From Setophaga petechia (lineage: Eukaryota; Chordata; Aves; Passeriformes; Parulidae), in contig JANCRA010000019.1 in assembly GCA_024362935.1 (NCBI GenBank), positions 2,448,001 through 2,512,000 of the forward strand: DNA of 64,000 nucleotides, given 5' to 3'. Each line of letters starts with the position of its first letter. Within the stretch, counting starts at the first letter, position 1. This document shows, in pieces, positions 61,691-64,000 of this stretch. Both the position numbers and the translations under genes were made by a program. The notes beneath the pieces were generated by a model. It saw only the letters and a program-made list of their open reading frames with translations. It ran no database searches and had not been told where the DNA came from.

Positions 61691-64000
61691 GCTGACTCGC
61701 GGTTTTTAACTTCATGGTTTTCCCCGTTCCTTTTCGAACAAGGACGGTAGTGTGAGTTGTTCTCTCTTTTCAGTTCATCTATTCAGCATTTTTTTCCAGA
61801 GGGACGTTTGATTACAACGTGCTACTTTGTAGAAAAGCAAAATAGCTTTGGCAGCTGGTGCGTAAGGAAGGAGGGCTGCAAAAGCTGGTGACCTGAGGTC
61901 TCTGGAAACGCGTGGTGAATGAAGCTTTGCAGTGGTTTTTGGCTCCGCTTAAGGACAATAAACAGGAGTTACGCTGATAAGATTGTCTAAAATCACGTGT
62001 TTGCTGCACCATTTAATACCTCATTAGTGATCAATCTGGTATGCAGCTCGGTAATGCCAGTCAATAAATAAGAAGAGTTTTATCTAGAGTGCATTGCCCA
62101 GCTCCTCTGACTTCTATATACTTCATCGTAAGCGCCATTGTTTATTTTAAATGTCAGATTTGTATCTGGTAAACTATTACTCTGATACTTCTCTTTTTTT
62201 TTTTTCCTGACAATCGTCCAGCTCTCTTCAAGGACAAAGTATCCAACTCTGTATATTTTGCTAACCTGTGTTTGTGGTAACTTTTCAATTTAGGTTTTGC
62301 AGGAAGTGCTTCTTGACAGCTATAAGAGAAAGTGGAACACATTGTCCTCTCTGCCGGGGGAGCGTGACTAAAAAAGAAAGAACGTATCCCAAAAGGGCTC
62401 TAGATGTTGAAAACAGTATGAAGAAAGCTTCTGGGGGCTGTAGATGCTGTGAGAAGCAGGTAGAGTAAAACTAAAAAAAGTTGAATAAATTGTTTGTGGT
62501 TTTGTCCAGACACGCCTTTACTATGTGTCATTCTCATGTTGGAGCTGAAGAGCCTATAGCAATTTGAACTTAGCTTTGTATGGCTTATGCAAATACTGGG
62601 CATGCAGTGCCTGCTAGCTGTAGCTAACAGGTGTAAACTGAAAGAGCATCTTGACTTGTCAATAAAGGCATTTTAAGTGGAGTGCCAGTTTTTCCCTGAA
62701 AAGATGGAAAAATTTGATATAGCTATAAAACTGGCAAAAGGAAAGTTAAGAAGCTGAACGTGAAAATTGCAGATATATGGAAAACCTCAGAAACTCTCAG
62801 TATGGAAATCCAACTGCTTTGAGCTGCTATAAAATTTAATTTAAAACTGAAATAGGTGAGTTGATTAGTTGCAGTGTCCACATGATCAATCATATGTAAT
62901 TTCCTCCTTCCCCATCAGTCCTTTTACATTCCTTTCATTTCCTTTCTAAAGGGATCATTATTTTTGGAATGCTGGGTGAAATCTTGACCCTCATTGAAAC
63001 CAAGAGTTATGTCTCTTTTAATATAAACAGATGCAGGATTGCTGCCATACTTTTTGTTTATAACAAAATGCATCAAGTCCAGGTAGTCTTTGTTGGTTTC
63101 ATTTCACTTGGGACTTCTGCCAATGTGAAGATCAGCACTAATGGAACCCTCAGCTGCTTGCATTGTTCCACATGATTCATTGGGATGAAAAGTGGGGGAA
63201 AAGAAACTGATTGCAAGTTGGTAAACTGAACAGAAGAACCAAACAGAATAATTTTAATGGAATTTAGGCACAGGCATGTGAGATACGATCTTGTTCAGCC
63301 TCTAGACCTGTGAGCACCTTCTGACAGTGCTGTTGGACCTGAAATTCAGGGGCATGTCCAACACAGCTGTCTTCTGGCAAGTGTAAGCAACTCGTTCTCT
63401 TAATTTGAATTAAAGGTCAATAGGCAGCCTTAAGTTGGTGACCATTCACCTATTTGTTTCCCTCCCCTGCCAATGAGTAAACGAACACACCTAATGCAAA
63501 AAGAAAATGTTCCTTGCATGAGGTAACAGGAGGCCAGAGAAGACTGAAGGAGCAGTGGTGCTTATGCCATCCCCACAGCCACTCTCTGTTCTAGCTCATC
63601 ACCTATTCATCCTTGATCTGGGAAGTGTAGTTCCAGTGACTTTGTTTCAGTTAAATGGTGTTTTCTTGCATCTTTTATCCCTGAGAGAACTCTCAGATGT
63701 CCTGCAGTTTGAGTGGCAATGTTCTCCAGTCTCACAGAGTGACACTGGCTCTCAGGAGAGAGGAATTGGAGATGTCCTGTTGGTGAAGAAAGTGTTCATG
63801 CTCAGAAGGGAGACACAAGTTCTGGTTTCTGCTGCACATGAGGTCTAAATAATTCCTGCATGCATTGCTTTCTGTTGGCAGAACTATCTCTTCCTTCTAT
63901 CTACCCCTGGATTGTTTAGTATGATTTCAGTAATTTGGCATTTTATTTTCAGGTTAGATTTTCATGGATGAGACAGCATTATAAAACGTGTAAGAAGTAT
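61315..64000 (+). CDS. RNF138: RNF138, RING finger E3 ubiquitin ligase (first three coding exons, 3' end off window)
   Basis: RING-type E3 ligase of about 245 aa in human, recruited to DNA double-strand break ends where it promotes resection through Ku80 and CtIP ubiquitination, and also described as a Nemo-like-kinase-associated ligase. Joining three exons gives 109 codons in frame, starting MAEGAAAAPACFNEDDFYCP. The RING is complete: Cys19, Cys22, Cys35, His37, Cys40, Cys43, Cys55 and Cys58. A C2HC finger follows with Cys87, Cys90, His102 and Cys106, split by intron 2. Later zinc fingers and the ubiquitin-interacting C-terminus lie to the right. The ATG at 61315 sits in a good Kozak context (GCCATGG) and matches the human start. 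Against human the N-terminal leader is alanine-rich, and the RING is nearly identical. This is RNF138 rather than RNF125 because of VCQEVFKTPVRTANCQH and the CPLCRGSVTKKER continuation. Confidence 0.97.
61428..62293 (+). other. RNF138: RNF138 intron 1
   Basis: 866 bp. The first part is CpG island, then ordinary AT-rich sequence. Ends with CAATTTAG. No other feature seen. Confidence 0.9.
62294..62459 (+). CDS. RNF138: RNF138 coding exon 2
   Basis: Completes Val38, then FCRKCFLTAIRESGTHCPLC and RGSVTKKERTYPKRALDVEN up to GGCRCCEKQ (residue 93). The donor is GTAGAG at 62460. Carries the rest of the RING and the first Cys pair of the next finger. Confidence 0.96.
62460..63952 (+). other. RNF138: RNF138 intron 2
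   Basis: 1.49 kb. No recognised repeat or coding block. A 97-codon plus frame at 63555-63848 is unrecognised and probably chance. Ends with a good acceptor, TTTTATTTTCAG. Confidence 0.85.
63953..64000 (+). CDS. RNF138: RNF138 coding exon 3 (partial, cut by window end)
   Basis: Sixteen codons reading VRFSWMRQHYKTCKKY, matching human IKFYRMRHHYKSCKKY. Supplies His102 and Cys106 of the C2HC finger. Too short for simple ORF finding, but bounded by a clear acceptor and in phase. Confidence 0.92.

Overview
The window is nuclear DNA from a vertebrate, almost certainly a bird. It holds intron-rich genes with GT/AG splice sites, CpG-island promoters, about ten CR1 LINE fragments and two solo LTRs of avian endogenous-retrovirus type. 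The gene order matches the TRAPPC8 - RNF125 - RNF138 block of human chromosome 18q12. Some CR1 and LTR copies look neoavian or passerine, but this is only an impression.

Bases 37-37229 (minus strand) carry the first 23 coding exons of TRAPPC8, the Trs85-type subunit of the TRAPPIII tethering and Rab1-GEF complex. The exons were joined by hand and keep one open frame of 1161 codons. The human protein has about 1435 residues, so the last quarter lies off the left edge. Introns hold CR1 fragments (introns 1, 17, 19) and solo LTRs (introns 10 and 20). The start codon sits in a CpG island (about 36850-37640). Just upstream, at 37.6-39.3 kb, is an A-rich, T-poor tract inside a diverged tandem duplication that also contains CR1 sequence.

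Bases 39.3-60.2 kb look like a gene desert. In human, RNF125 lies here on the same strand as RNF138. I find decayed, collinear plus-strand pieces that match RNF125 exons: a good match to exon 2 (53085-53193) with its splice acceptor, an in-frame TAG and a lost RING cysteine; a good match to exon 4 (55610-55671) with a one-base frameshift; and weaker candidates for exon 1 (48211-48270) and exon 3 (55008-55061). The simplest reading is that RNF125, an E3 ligase that restrains RIG-I/MDA5/MAVS signalling, is a unitary pseudogene here. This is the most interesting observation in the window. The same desert contains an 18-bp perfect inverted repeat at 55462-55502.

Bases 60.3-64.0 kb hold an antisense-oriented CR1 element touching a CpG island, then the first three coding exons of RNF138 (plus strand). 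They give a complete C3HC4 RING finger and the start of the C2HC zinc finger. The gene continues off the right edge. No RNA genes, CRISPR arrays or prokaryotic features were seen. All homology calls come from recalled family sequences, not a database search.
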